64,000 nt of DNA from Rostratula benghalensis (lineage: Eukaryota; Chordata; Aves; Charadriiformes; Rostratulidae): the NCBI GenBank assembly GCA_013399305.1, contig VXAI01000039.1:5336196-5400195 (forward strand), given 5' to 3'. Below, one piece after another: positions 1 through 12,844 of this stretch. The translations under genes and the position numbers were made by a program. Each line of letters opens with the position of its first letter. Positions within the stretch are counted from its first letter, which is position 1. Under the pieces are notes generated by a model. The model searched no databases. It saw nothing but the letters and a program-made list of their open reading frames with translations, and was not told the origin of the DNA.

Positions 1-3000
1 TGAGTGCAGTCTGGTTTTATCTTTCCTGTAACTCTCCTCTGTGTTGTGGCAGACTATGATTAGATTTTCCCCACTCCCACAGCTCACCATTCTTCAGGCT
101 AAATGAACCAAGTTCCTTTGAGCTCTCTTTGCATGTCTTGCGGTCCAGGCCCAGCCCCAGTTATCCTAATGACGTTCCACAATACCCTCTCCAGCTTGTC
201 AACATCTTTTTTGCACTGGAGAGCTCCAAACCATAGAAAGATGTCCCGCAGCTGTTCCCAACCCCTTGAGGGAAGGAAGAGTATTTCAGAAAAAGAGCAG
301 GAGTGGGATGGCTGACAAACAGATGTTTAAGACCTAAAATTGAGCTTCCTAAGACATGCTTAACAGAGGAGAGAGAATAGATGCAATTTAAGTCTATTTC
401 ATACCTACCGCCTCAGTCCTATTCCTTCCTCCTCCCAAAATTCCTAAAGGAGAGATATATAGTGGGATAACAATTCTATAAGGTCCTAGCTCCTACCCTT
501 CGCTAGGTAAGCAGAGCTTGAAAAAGAAACTGTGCAAAAGAGCCTGAGTCCAGCAAAGCAGCCCTATAAAATGGTTCAGGCAGATACTGCTTCATCAGAG
601 GAAGAGAAATCTAGAACTGGTTATAGATCAGCCCCTTAAAAATATCATGTAGATGAGCAGTGGATAGGGAAGGCCTTATATTGTGTAAACACAGTAAAAC
701 CTACACAGATTTCCCCTCACCCTGGCCACATAAGCTTAGAAAAAACATTAGAAAAAGAAAGCAGCTGAGAATCTAAAATAACCAGAATTAGCGACATAAA
801 ATAATTCAAGCAATGTCTGCTGTCTGTAACTTCTGAAACTTACCCTCTCCATTTTGGCTGCTTGCTAGAATTCCTCTCCTTCCCTTCTCACATAGTAAAT
901 TTCAGCATTAAGGATTTTTTTTTTTTTAGTTGTCACATTTGGGGTGGTTTTGTTTTTGTTTTTTCCCTTTTCATGTTTGTAGTCCTTGAAACATTTCTTT
1001 GTAAAGTCTAAGTCAGCTAAATACAAGCTTCTTTTTACTTAAAACTTTTTTAAACTTCAAACCAGAAACCTTGGGATCTGGGACTCAACACCAAGCTGAA
1101 ACATCACTGACTGCCTCCTAAAATGATACTGCTCACAAAAAGTGGTATACTTGTGCCTAAAATTATACCACTCACAAAAGGCATGAGTGCTCTGATGTCA
1201 AGATCCAAACAACAAGGTCTGTCAACCCTCCTTCAACCCTCTCTTTCCCATCTCAACCACTCAGGTTTCCCACTATTTAGTCCCTGAACTCACTTCATTC
1301 TCTTAATTTATTTTTCCTTTTATCACATAGGATTTAAGTATAAATTAATTTTGATTCATTCATGCAGAAGGCTAATACTAATTTTATGGTATCTGCAGTC
1401 CTCTACTAAGCTGAACCCAAAACAGTATGACAGACCTCACAACCTGCAGGCCTTTTCCTTCCCATGATCTGTGAGGAAAGTATAGTTTATTTCCAACAAG
1501 CAGGCAGTCTATTGTTTTCCCTTTACCTGGATTAGATGCTGTCTTTTATAAACCTATACTGATATATACCAAGTAAGCCTTGACAAGATATTTTTCCTTC
1601 ATTGCCCCACCATTGAAACCTCCTGCTGAAGAATGCATATGATATAACCCACCCCTGCGATGAAGAATTCCTACCTTCTTTCCTCTTTTAATTAAAAAAT
1701 TACTAAAGGGGGATTTCTTTTAATTTCTTTTCTAATTCTTTCTTATTTCTACAGTAAGTTTTAGTCAAAACCATGCTAACAGTCTAACTAATAATAACAG
1801 TAGATAAAGCAGAAAAAAAAATGTGTCTTTCTGTCTATATTGAAGAGTTAGCATTATTTACAATATGTTTCTGAAACAGAAATCTCTTAAACCTTTCATA
1901 CAATAATTTCACAGGAATAACGGAGATCACTTTCAACCCTTACTTCTAGTTTTTGTTAACACCATTATGAAATAATACATGCACACCTAGGATATATACA
2001 GTAGAATACTAATTTTTTTTATTGGGGAAAAAAAAAATCATAGCATATATCCCAAGTACTACATAGTAATGTAAACAAGCAAAAAACCTATATGTTTTCT
2101 ACAGTGTTTCAATATAGTTCTGAACGGAATACCAAGATTAACAAGCAATGAGTGCTGCTTACTAGCTAAATTTCATCTACTCTGAAACTTCCCTTTTGTT
2201 ATTTACTGAAGGAGACTGAAACAGACCAATGGTTGCCTTTGCATGTTACAGCTTCCTGTTTAACATCCAGTATTAGCTGTGTTATAGCTGTGTTGTTTCC
2301 GATTTTTACACCAGAATGTAACCTACAGCAAGCACTAAGCACAGAAGCCAAAAATATAGCTAGAAGATTCTGAAGTCATTTATAAGAAAAGGGGATCTTT
2401 AAAACACATTTTATTGCAATAAAAAGCTTACTGTCTGTAATATATCCAGGGTAATTAAGCCCTGGTAGGAATTCACTCTCAATTTTCTAAGAAGAGCTTT
2501 CTGTAAGGTATCTAACTATATCTTGAAATTTAAAGCGGTGTAGATTTTAAATAATGTTCCAATACAAAGTATACTTAGTATTTAAGATTGTAAGTGGTAG
2601 TTACACCATGCCGTGAAGAACTGAGTAGAATTGCCATTATGGAAACTATTGAAATCCTAGCAATAAAAGTCTCTCCTAGAATACATCATATGTTTTTAAT
2701 GTGGCTTTCCTCTATATACAAAGAAAACAGTGCTTTAATTCCATTGTCAACTGTAGCATTTTGATAGCACTTTCTATAACAAAGTCTAGGACTAAATTTG
2801 CTGCGCATCCACATTTACTTTTCTTGTTTAGAGTCAGGTAGTAGCTTTTTGCTGTCAAAAGTGTGGAAAAAAACAGGTAAGGAAAGCATTTTTCTAGAGG
2901 AACAGCAAAAAAATTAAGCACTTGTTCTGTTTGAGAACTTTTACTTGTCAACAAGTAGTCTAATAAAGGTCTTAAGTCTTGCCTTGCTAACAACATGTTG

Positions 3001-4534
3001 AAATGTTTCCCTTAAGAGACTTCCTTTATTTTATTTTAATCTGTCATTTTGAAAGAAAGAAAGACATAAGTTGTAGTTCTCATCATTATGAACTGAAAAA
3101 TACATAGGAAAAAATTAAAAATAGAGATGCTCAGCTGCAGTTCATAGCAAAGCACATGGAGGTTGCTTGTTGGCTTTCAAGTACTTAAGTCTTTTCATTA
3201 ATATGAGACATCAAACACTTTCTGGGATTTATGATAGATAGCATGTTACCAAAATGACAGTGTTACAGGAAGTTTTCTTAAAGATACGGAAGGTATATCC
3301 TTCTGTTTTCTTTCCACAGGCCATGGAAAGACAATTTTCTGACATAAAAATTTATATTTGATAGTCAGACTCTTCTTCAGACATTAATAAAAGCATAACC
3401 CCTGTGAAAAATAAAAAGAAACGGAAAGCTTTTGAAAAGTATCCAAGTCCACTCACAGAGCACTATTTAAAGGAAATAGATCTTGTAAACACAGCTATTC
3501 AGTACAGAGACATTTCAGCTCTGGACTGCAACTTCACTTTTAATTTAAGATTTTCAGGCAATGCAGCTGTAACAGGATATCTTATAGTTAACCTCAGGTG
3601 TCCTACAGAAGCTTCATGAACAGAATTTTGAGGCAACATGCACTCTGAAAATTTGGAAACCTCTGTCAGATACCCTTGGATTCCCGGTATAGGGAGTGAC
3701 ATAATCCACTCAACTCAGTAGACCAGGAGCCATCTAAACATGTTGTCCTTAAACATACAGGTACTTGTATCTTCAGATGATTACATGGAAAACATGGAAG
3801 ACACCATTTTGTCCAAGTTCAAAAAAACTGTATCAGAATTATGTGAAGTCTCTTATTTAGTATCTGCATTCAAGAACTCTTTCCTTAAATTGTGTTTTTT
3901 TCATTCAAAAACGTGGGGCAACTTCATTCATTAAAAAAAGACTACTATGACCCTCCTTTAACAGGGGTTAGTATTAGGGTTTGCAAGATCAAAGAGCAAG
4001 TAATTTGAAAGCAGTGTATATTTTCTCCTCACGTTATAATAAAGTTACACCAAAATGAACCACAGATCACTTAATTATTAAAATAATTTTGGAAAAAAAT
4101 GACATTATTCTAACTACAAACAGCTTAATTGTGTCAATAATGTTTTTCAGGGAAAGGAGAGGCAGTAATGGAGAGGTAGACTCATTTTTCAAGCAGTTTT
4201 CAGTTTCTTTTTGTTTCTGTAGTATTCTGCTATATTCAGTTACATCCCTGGAATGAATAACAACTTATACAGAATGAATTGGAAAATGTGCCATATATTG
4301 AAAGACTAAAGTGGGTCAAACTATTTATATTACCAACTGATTCACAGTTTAACCTTCCAATCTCAGTTTGTGAGTATCTACAGCAGGAACAAAACTTTGA
4401 TAATGAGTTCTTTAGTCCAGCAAACCAAGATTATTTAAAATAAGAAATTAAACATAGGAACAATTTAGAAGTGATTGCAGTGGATTCTCTGTCACTGACA
4501 CTGTGACAGTGACAGCATTGCCTTTCCCCATCAC
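1..4534. other. Anonymous AT-rich DNA, no gene seen
   Basis: No exon, RNA gene or recognisable transposon was found. Open frames here are short and full of A/T-rich codons, as expected by chance. Small-scale structure includes a T run near 915-927 and a diverged 26-bp local duplication at 1117-1142 and 1156-1181. A strong-looking splice acceptor (pyrimidine tract ending in ccacag) lies at about 3307-3319, but all three frames downstream close within about 45 bases, so it gives no coding evidence. Confidence 0.6.
1117..1181. repeat. Diverged local direct duplication (two 26-bp copies)
   Basis: Copies at 1117-1142 and 1156-1181 both begin cctaaaat/cctaaaat and share the core ctcacaaaag, with a few mismatches. 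The period is 39 bp. This looks like an old small tandem duplication and has no evident function. Confidence 0.6.
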
Positions 4535-4650
4535 TGCTCTCCAACAGTACAGTTCCCAACTTGTACTGGTACCTGCAATTGTTCTTGCCCAGATGTAGGA
4601 CTCTACACTTGTTAAATTTCTTTAAATTTCTCTCTTATGAGCATACTGTT
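4535..4650 (-). mobile_element. Decayed CR1 LINE fragment
   Basis: Read on the minus strand, this stretch resembles the CR1 ORF2 segment just upstream of the C-terminal reverse-transcriptase region. The plus strand retains the order acttgtactggtacctg, then ttcttgcccagatgtaggac, then acacttgttaaattt. These correspond to the CR1 antisense landmarks that are well preserved at 21400-21475. The copy is short and heavily mutated, has no tail, and its ends are uncertain by tens of bases. The repeat family is inferred from this order of landmarks only. Confidence 0.5.
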
Positions 4651-5159
4651 TTCTTCTTGCTTAATCACCTGTTAGTAGAGTGTACACACATTAAGGGTTT
4701 CCACCAACAAAAGAAATTTGTCATTTTAAGTACAAGCAATACCATATTTTTCCTTGCTTGAATAGGAAAATAACATTTCCAGAAATCTTGAAATTATCCT
4801 GATTATGATTTGAAAGAAGTAGATCTCCCTAGAGAACCACAAAATGTATGTTCACGTTAATTTTTGTTCTTTCTGTTAAGGGACTACATGGCAATGAAAC
4901 AGCAAACTCAAATGCTTCCTACAAGAAATAGTACATGTTTCTGTTTACTTGTCACCCACAGCCAGTACCATTCTGTAAACGGCTTCATTAAACAGCAGAA
5001 CCTGATGCTACCTTCATATATAAACCAGCTGCAAGCTATGGGGTTAAGGTAGGAATTACAACTTGAAAATCTATACTCTAATTATTCTGGGCAAGCCAGT
5101 AATAGATCAATAAAACAGGCATATATAAAGCATCAAATATAAATCATACCTGCTCACTA

Positions 5160-5186
5160 AATGTATAGAGCTTAGATATTTACGAC
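5160..5186 (+). repeat. 27-bp direct repeat, left copy
   Basis: The segment beginning aatgtatagagcttagat and ending atttacgac is identical base for base to 5617-5643. Flanking bases differ immediately on both sides (5159 a versus 5616 t; 5187 t versus 5644 c), so the identity is sharply bounded. The two copies enclose 430 bases. Confidence 0.9.
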
Positions 5187-5616
5187 TTCCATTTCCTCAC
5201 TGTATAATGTTTTTCCCCCTTTCATTTACAGCCCTAAATTTCCTCTCGGGTTTCAGGATACACTGTTATGTAAGGGATATCAATGTTGACAAAACTGTAT
5301 GACAGCAAACTTAGTGCCCTTCAGCAGCAGTTCATCACAGCTTCATAACCAGCACCATTCCAATATGATAGTTATGTCAACTAAATCCCAGTGGCCTACA
5401 TAAACAAACTTGTTTGGTTAGAAGATACACATTATAAGAACTGTCTTTTAATAGGTTTTTAAAACTCTTGTTGACTCTATACCTCCTAAGGTTAGAAGTG
5501 GAAGTATTTTGCTCCTCATTGATGTTTCCAGCATCCTCTTTTTGTTTGCTGAAAACAATCAAGGCATGCAATGACTACATTTTGAACTCAATGTGCCTGA
5601 AAGGAATGTTACCCAT

Positions 5617-5643
5617 AATGTATAGAGCTTAGATATTTACGAC
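5617..5643 (+). repeat. 27-bp direct repeat, right copy
   Basis: This is an exact duplicate of 5160-5186 in the same orientation. It is longer than ordinary LINE or LTR target-site duplications, and the enclosed DNA shows no tail or terminal inverted repeat. A local duplication or repair event is as likely as a mobile insertion. Confidence 0.9.
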
Positions 5644-7744
5644 CCAACCAATTAGTGCTTCTGGCTAGGAAGCCAAAATTAGCTATTCAGAGGAATGGGA
5701 AGCAGTAAGAAAGTTTACTTACTCGTCTTACGGCTAGAATGCAGGCGGGGGGTGCCAGAAATTCTTTCTGGTTAGCAATATCGCCAAACCGTTTGTTTTT
5801 ATTTAAAGCCTGTGATGTCAGAGAACTGAACCATGTTATATGTAGTCCATAAAATAATTTATGTTGTAAGACGAAATTCAGTGTAGGTTTTTTTGTTTGG
5901 AGCACTCTCACACAGCTGATGGAAGTACAAAAAAGTATAAATCAATGCTGATCTCAGACCAATAATATTGGTTGGAGAATAATATCAGACTGGAAATAGA
6001 TAAGAAATGAATTGCAGATCAAGTATGAGAGATTTCATGCACGTTGTGCTTGTGCAGATCTTTACCCTTAGCTCAAGAAATAGACCATGTTCTGGAGCCG
6101 TAAAAGGTTTCTCTTTCAGTCCCATAGAGGAATTTTCAATATAAATTGCTTCTATTTGCACATTTATTCTTGTGTGGGACTGTAAGCAAGTATACGTGAC
6201 AGCCTCTGGTTGTACTTATATAGAAAATGTCACACTATAAATTATTTTTGTTTCACAAGTGTAGAAAGAGTCAGTAATTCATATGTGGTGTAACCACAGG
6301 CAAAATTCCCAGGTACTTCTACACATACCAACTAAAAATCTATACATGGCGTACCTTGCACTGTAATTATTTAGGAACTTCATTTCATAGTTCACAGTTA
6401 TTCTTTTTCCTATTATAATTCCATGGTTCTTTCTCTGATCCTTAAGATTCCAGTTCCTGAGATTCCATTGACGTTTACTGACAGTCCATTTACTGCAAGT
6501 TATTCTTACAAGTTTATGAAAAATTTCAGTGACTAAGAGTAAGGTAAATTTCACAAAACAAAATAAGTATTGGGGTTACTTTGAAATTTTATTCTGATTC
6601 AGAAATATAGCAAAAATAAGAGAAACACCTGAGAATGGGGTGCTCTGAAACATAATTTACATCCCAGATCCTGCAAACATATGTGTCATTAGGACTACTA
6701 CTGACGAACAGCATAGTTTTCACTGGCTTTGATTAATTGGGTTATAGATTTGGAGAAACTGCTGATTTTTATTTTTTTTTTTATTCCTGAAAAGCAATTT
6801 TAGAGTCATGTGTAGAGCACGTGATAGGCACTTTCTTTTGCATATCATAAATCTAAACAAATAAATGATAGCAGTGACAGTATTTTCCTCCCAGATAAAA
6901 TTGTTACGACATGCTATAAAAAAAGGCGATGTAAGGAAGGATGTAAAGGAAGATGTAAATCAGGTTTTCATAATTTAGAAAATTTTAGCTTAGCTACATA
7001 ATGAAAATAATACAAGAAAATTGTGCACTTTTAAATGTCAACAAGATATACCTGCCCTAAAACATTCTCACCTTCATTTATAATGATGGTTTCCATTTTA
7101 TACTGTTAAATTCTTTAGTTTTTACAGTAATCATTTGCATTCAGAAGAAAGGTAACTGTAGAAACATTATGTAATACCATCTGCAGACAAACTGGGAAGA
7201 TGGATAAAAAAACCCCAAACACTGCAAATGTGCAGACAGACACTATCATTAGAAAAATATTTTTTAAAAAAACCTCCCCCAGATCCACTGGAAATTTGTA
7301 ACTGCCCATAACTATTATTGCTATCTAAATATGTCATGTGCTTAGCAGTATATATGCTGAAAAGACTTGCATTTTAGAATGACATTTAAATGTAGTACCA
7401 CAGACACAGACTAGATGAAAGAAGTCATGTGAGACTTCATAATGCAAAATAATAGGTCCAAGGAGCCACACCTGTACAAGAACTTAATAACACGTCTCAT
7501 TATAAAGATAAAATGGTACAAAGAAGGATCAAAGTACTGAGGATTAATTGAAATTAAAAAAACCCAAAAAGTCATGTACCTTAAATACTGCCTGGATGTA
7601 CAATTCTGAAATAGCTTTGTTCAGTGCCCATTTCATATTTAAAATTTGACAAAAACTGAGGTTTTAATTCTGTACATCTCCATGACCTAAAACAAGATGT
7701 GGGATCACTAACTCATGCGCATTTCTCATTTATATTTTATACTT

Positions 7745-7874
7745 AGTTTTTTCCAATTGAGTGACACAGTACACACCATTTAGATGTCAGTTGGGGTGAC
7801 TGTGGGGGAGTGGCAACGATGACACACTGGAAATTTTGAATAAAGGTTTGCCAACAAAAAAAAAAAAAAAAAAA
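7745..7874 (+). pseudogene. Possible 3' end of a poly(A)-tailed retrocopy
   Basis: A canonical polyadenylation signal AATAAA at 7839-7844 is followed 11 bases later by an uninterrupted run of 19 A (7856-7874). That is the spacing expected of a reverse-transcribed, polyadenylated mRNA. The preceding 100 bases (gtgacacag, ggggtgactgtgggggagtgg) are less AT-rich than their surroundings. I do not recognise the parent transcript, I saw no clear target-site duplication, and the left boundary is a guess. The alternative is a chance AATAAA next to an A microsatellite. Confidence 0.35.
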
Positions 7875-7884
7875 TCAAATTAAT

Positions 7885-8705
7885 TTTAAAAGTCCAACAT
7901 ATGAAAGGAACAGACCAAAAGGATCAAAAGAGTAATTTGCTTTTAAATGTGAAAATATAACAAAGCACAAGCAAGTTAAATGGAAAACTACAGTAAAGCA
8001 AGCCAGGTAACACTAAGATTAAACTTGTAGAAGGCATAAAAGAGAATAATAAAAATGTTTTCAAACACAGGAGTAGGACGGCTGGAGAGTCAGTGGGGCC
8101 AGTAGATTATCAAGGTACAAAAGAGCACTAAAGAAAGGTGAGACATCTGCAGAAAAGATAAGTGAATCTTTTCATCAGTGTTCACTATGGAGAAGGTCAG
8201 TAAAGTTCCCTTCTTCACAAGGAATGAGATAGAGAAACTATTTTAAAAAGAAAGTGTCAGTAGAAGAGGTTTTAGCACAAATTAATAAATTGAACAGTAA
8301 CAACTGTTAGGACCAGGCAATTTGTTCAAGAGTGAAGGAAGTCTAGTATGAAGTTGCAGAGTTGCCAACGAGGTGTATGAACTATTGCTTAAATCAAACA
8401 CTGTGGTAAGAGGAATAAAAGAATGAAAGAAATCTTGAGAAAAGGATTCTTGTGATGACTCAGCATGGTACAGAATAGTAAATTGGATATCAACCAAGAA
8501 AATAGGCAGGAATTATGACAGAAAATAGAATCAATAAATGTATAGGTAAATATGAAATATTTGGTAAAAAAAGTGTTAAATATAATAGTAATCCCACAAA
8601 ATCTATCAGATAATTTTGAAAGAGTTAATGAGCATTGACTAATTGATATAATTATTTTGGATTTTCAGAAAGCTTTTGACCAGGTTCCATTCATTCTCCT
8701 ATGCT
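7885..8705 (+). mobile_element. Ancient amniote-type CR1 LINE fragment, ORF2 5' half
   Basis: The segment follows the order of the old CR1 lineage abundant in turtles and crocodilians. The stretch cagtggggccagtagatta at about 8091 is followed by a run translating as VSVEEVLAQINKLNSN (about 8256-8305). That corresponds to the reverse-transcriptase entry region, where the family then has a conserved SPGPDG-type motif; here it is broken by a stop and frameshift. The palm motif A survives at about 8645-8689 as DIIILDFQKAFDQVP. The RT-containing ORF is otherwise riddled with stops and deletions. It is a fossil with no 3' tail, ending abruptly near 8705. Orientation is plus. Family-level assignment is fairly secure; the exact subfamily is not. 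Confidence 0.75.
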
Positions 8706-10620
8706 TGACCCATGTTGTTCTTCCTTTTATTTCTTCTGTTTTAAAGACATTCTTTATAAGGACAATTATATCAATGTAATTTCCCACTCCTACTCTATTC
8801 TTTTTTCACCTGCTATTTTTAAGTTACTAAAACAATGAAAGCAATACAGGAAAAGCTTTGATGCTTTGATGGAAAGCTGCTGTGGCTATTGATCAGGTAA
8901 ATTTGCAGAATTTCCTGGAGTCCTTTTACAATTAAATTCTGACAGTGTTCTGTGTTAATTGAATAAAAAAAAATGCATCTTGAGGGATAATACACAGCTC
9001 AGTTTTCAACCTAGTATTTATTCTATTCAAAATGCAATTAATAGCAAGTTAACAAGCAGCACTGTCAAATTTCAGAGGCCAATGCGCAGTGCTGTGCAGA
9101 TAAATGCAAAGAAGACCATCAATTTCTATGGAAGCTGGGCAAATGAACTTCTATTGTCCCGAAGAATAATTCTGAAAGAGTAAGAAATAAGGTTTATTAA
9201 AAAACCCACGAGGTAACAGTTTGCAGGCATTTAGTTTGGATGAGCTCCTTCTTTCGAATATTCTTTAAGTGAAGAGGTACAGCAAATTAAGAGACATGTT
9301 TGGACTTAGCCATAGGTCGTGTGTTTTTTTAATTTGGCAGAACTGCAGATACATAAATCAGATAGGAATATGGTTCAGCTACATAATGTAGCTATCATTG
9401 CAGGATAGTTTCATCTTGGCTACAAAACCCTGTCTCTTAATTATGCAAAGGATTAACTCCTCTCTCAAGAACAAAAGGAATGGGTTCCCATTAGTACCAT
9501 TTCAATCCTCTTTTAGTCACAGTACTTTTAAATACTTCATTTCTAAAGTTTTACACAAGATAACAAACAAACAAAAAAACTTTTACACAAGTGAAAACTC
9601 AGCAGTAAATATCTCCACAGATTCATTATTACCGCTTTGTTTGAAGAGGACAGACGTTTGCACTTTACATGGCATCATGTTCAGCAATACCAGATATAGC
9701 ATAAAACTATGCAGTTCATTTTATATCATTACCAAAATATGCCCTTTTATAAATCCTCAGGGTTTTTTTTGCACTAGAATATGAAAATGGATTGCAATGC
9801 ACACCATGTTTAATAAAGAACAAAAAGTTTTCCAGCCCATCAATTCATTGCTGTATTTGTTACCTACTGCTTGCTCATTTTAGTGATTGCATATTATCTC
9901 TGCTGCTTAGTTCCTTTATTGCCTAGTTCCCATCAAAGATTGTCATATAAAACAGAGAAAGGAAAAACCAACACATTTGTCTCCCCTTCCCCAAAAAAAG
10001 CCCCCAAACTACTGAAAAACCACCATTTTCCAGGATACAAAATGTTCTATGGGTCAGAAAATATCTAAAACCTTAAAAATTTACCAGGCAGTCTATTTTC
10101 TATGATTAAAAAATCCCATACTAAGCATATCATACTATTTGCAAAAAAGAGTATCTTCAATGTCAGTTTTGTGTATTCGAGCAATACCTGACAATAGCAC
10201 TGCACTACACAGCACAGCCTTTGAAAGTCAAATTAAACAGAATAATTTTTCTTTTTAATCATGTCATTAGTCTGGAAGAATGGAAGTGAGGATTGTCTAA
10301 AAATGTATTATGTGTTGTAGCCCAATATGGCACAGCAAATAAAGAACAAATGATTAACCTCTTAATAGTCTGTGATCAGTGAAACTTGAGACCCTAAGTG
10401 CATTCAGATAATATTAAATCTTCAGTTTAAATAAAAAAAATACTTAATCCAAACCCATTATAATACCAAGGAATTGTAGATTTCCCATATACATGCTCAA
10501 CTACATGTAATATACCATACAGGAAGGCCTCCACCCTGACTATAAGTCATCAATAGTAGTTCTGAACTGAATTAATTTATTCTTAATGTCAGTGTAAAAG
10601 AATTCCAATGACTTTATGAA

Positions 10621-10678
10621 AACAAGAAAAAAAGAAAAGTTTTTTTTGTTGGTTTTTTTTTTGTGGCGGGGGTTTTTA
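10621..10678. repeat. A-rich then G/T-rich low-complexity tract
   Basis: The plus strand runs from A-rich (10621-10638) directly into a tract made almost only of T and G (10639-10678, including gtggcgggggttttt). The tract has no clean repeat unit. Confidence 0.8.
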
Positions 10679-11096
10679 GTATTCTTTTGGGTGGTTGGAT
10701 TTTCTTAACTCCTGCACTGCAATTCCAATGTCAGAGAATTGCAAAATGGCTTGTGTTTCTGAGAGAAGTTTTCCAATAGATTCCAGCCATAAGTGGGACC
10801 AGCCAAAGTTTAAAATGGCATCAAAAGTCATGAATCAAAAAGGCAAGGAACAGGATGCCAATTTTTATGACACAGTAAATATTTTCAAACAGCCCTCCCA
10901 CTGGAGATGACGGTGTCAGTAAATGTGGTTTTGAGAAACTACAAAACTGCATTGCTTAGATCACTTTGGCTTTTGTTTCTTTTTTTCCTGTAAAGCCAGC
11001 TTGACAAGAATTTTGAAAAACTGTTTCTGTTTTGTAGGGGAAATTGCTATCAGTCAAGCTACATATTTCACATGTTCGTTCTTTTTTTTTTTCCCC

Positions 11097-11115
11097 ACAT
11101 GAAAAATTTTCATGT
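11097..11115. repeat. 19-bp perfect palindrome
   Basis: acatgaaaa and ttttcatgt flank a single central a, giving 9-bp arms with perfect complementarity. It is short enough to occur by chance in AT-rich DNA. Confidence 0.8.
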
Positions 11116-12844
11116 TTTTCAGTCAGTTCAAATCTACCTGTGGATTACCTTGTAATTGTCAGCTCTGATATTTGCTGCTCCCATACACCGAAAAAACCTA
11201 AGAGTGCTGTATAGAAAAGATTTGCAGTAGATCTTCTCTACATGAAAGACTTTTTAAGCAAAACACCTCCTCAGTGTTCTTGGTTCCTTTCACAGATTCA
11301 GTCAATCTGTTTTCTATAACAAGTGAAAGACATTGGGTCCACCCACTTTCCTATTCCACCAAATTTAACAAGTTTCTAGCACTGCATGAATTCTTGCTTT
11401 CAGTTTTCCCTGGAGAAAACTCTGAAGAGATGGTGATCTATACTTCAGGTTTCTCTTAAACTTAGCTTTCAGTCCATTTCTAACTCATCTTTAGCCTTTC
11501 TTCCCCTTTACCATTTTGCAGTCTAATAGATCATTTTTTTCAATAGACAAGACATGCATCTTTCGTGAACTACTATGAAAAGCAAACACCGGAAAAAAAC
11601 ACCCTGACTTCAGGAGTTCTAGCACCAGGAGGTGTTAAGAATTACTAGCTGGTTGAGATAAACAGTAGGAGGGAAAGACTGCAAAAAACTGCTAAAAATT
11701 TTCCCACCATGTTACCCTACCTCAGACCATACCCAATTCATGATTCATCCAAATTCTTTCAAATGGGGGGGGTGGGGTGTTATTTATTTTTATTTGCTTT
11801 TCAGTCAAAGCAACTTTCTTCTTTTAGGTGCTAGTCTTAACAACAAAGAGATACCACTGTCATCTCTAATGACCAGTAATAAGAATTGCAACTCCAATCC
11901 AATCAGTCAGATGTCAGAGGAGTGACTCATTTGCAAAGTTATGGAAGCCCTAGGGGAGCCAGAGAACATCACAAGTAGGAGAAGCTGGTATTATGTTGCC
12001 TTGAAACTGACATATATTTTTGGGAAGAGGAGGAGTGAGATTAAAAATATTGTTTCAGATCCAAGAATTTCCAATTCTGCATTACCCCTCCAGAAAAAAC
12101 ATTGGCTAACAGCAGTAACAATAAAATGAAGAAGATAACTATATCCCTGGAACGCACAATTATGAAGAAAGTCTAAAATTGTAAGGAAAAAAGTTACAAG
12201 ATTTTCACAGGGACATTACTTCAGTATAGTTGCTATCCATTCTAAGTGTTACCTCCACATTGTTACCCATTGGAGATTGTTAACTTACCATCTTACATAT
12301 GAGTGAGATGGGGAGGAATATTATTTATTTATTTAGTATTACATATTATAATTTGTTGTATAGTATTTCTCATTATGTACAAAATTCCCTGCAAACATTT
12401 GTTTTGTTTTAAATCTGAATGGCTGCCTGCACCTCACAACTTATTTATTTCTATCCTAGAGGTCTACGTACTTTATCTAGTATGGTAACTCCTTGTTTAG
12501 CATTTAACAATCCTGTGTGCTGTGTCACAATGCAAAGATTTCATTTGTGCTACACTGATTATATTTGTTTTAAACAATGACAGTGGGTTATGCTTTGCTT
12601 GATCTTGATTAAGTTCCATATGACTGGTATAATTTTCTGTTTACATAATCTTTTACATTTTCTGCAATACAAACTGCATTACATTTTCTGTGAAATTATA
12701 TTAATTAGGAGAAATGTAGATTACAGCATTCAAATATTTATTTATTTTTTTTATTAAGCAATAAGAGAATCAACTTTTTCAAGTGATCTAGAAGGAAAAT
12801 TTCTCAGTATATATACTGAGGTTGTGAGCAAAATAGCACATATC

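Larger units (their letters stand above)
4652..7744. other. Anonymous AT-rich DNA with a 27-bp direct repeat
   Basis: Apart from the exact direct repeat at 5160-5186 and 5617-5643, nothing recognisable is present. Open frames of up to 91 codons on either strand show no family resemblance. A short tandem of gatgtaa-containing units lies around 6928-6957. Confidence 0.55.
8706..12843. other. Anonymous AT-rich DNA; longest open frame judged non-coding
   Basis: This stretch contains the longest open frame of the window, 128 codons at 9398-9784 on the plus strand. Its product is a patchwork of S, K, N, F and I with no domain, and the frame crosses an acaaacaaacaaaaaaac low-complexity stretch flanked by two copies of ttttacacaag. 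An A-rich stretch followed by a G/T-rich tract occurs at 10621-10678. A 19-bp palindrome lies at 11097-11115. No transposon was recognised. Confidence 0.55.

Noticed and set aside
3307..3365. Strong splice acceptor ttttctttccacag
   Set aside because: All three frames close within about 45 bases and no donor is obvious; it could only be a non-coding terminal exon, for which there is no evidence.
9548..9592. ttttacacaag repeated on both sides of an A/C stretch, like a tiny insertion with target duplication
   Set aside because: The insert is only about 21 bases of low complexity; replication slippage explains it more simply.
9398..9784. Longest open frame, 128 codons, plus strand
   Set aside because: No domain, no signal peptide or helix pattern, composition typical of random AT-rich DNA, and it crosses a caaacaaacaaaaaaac stretch.
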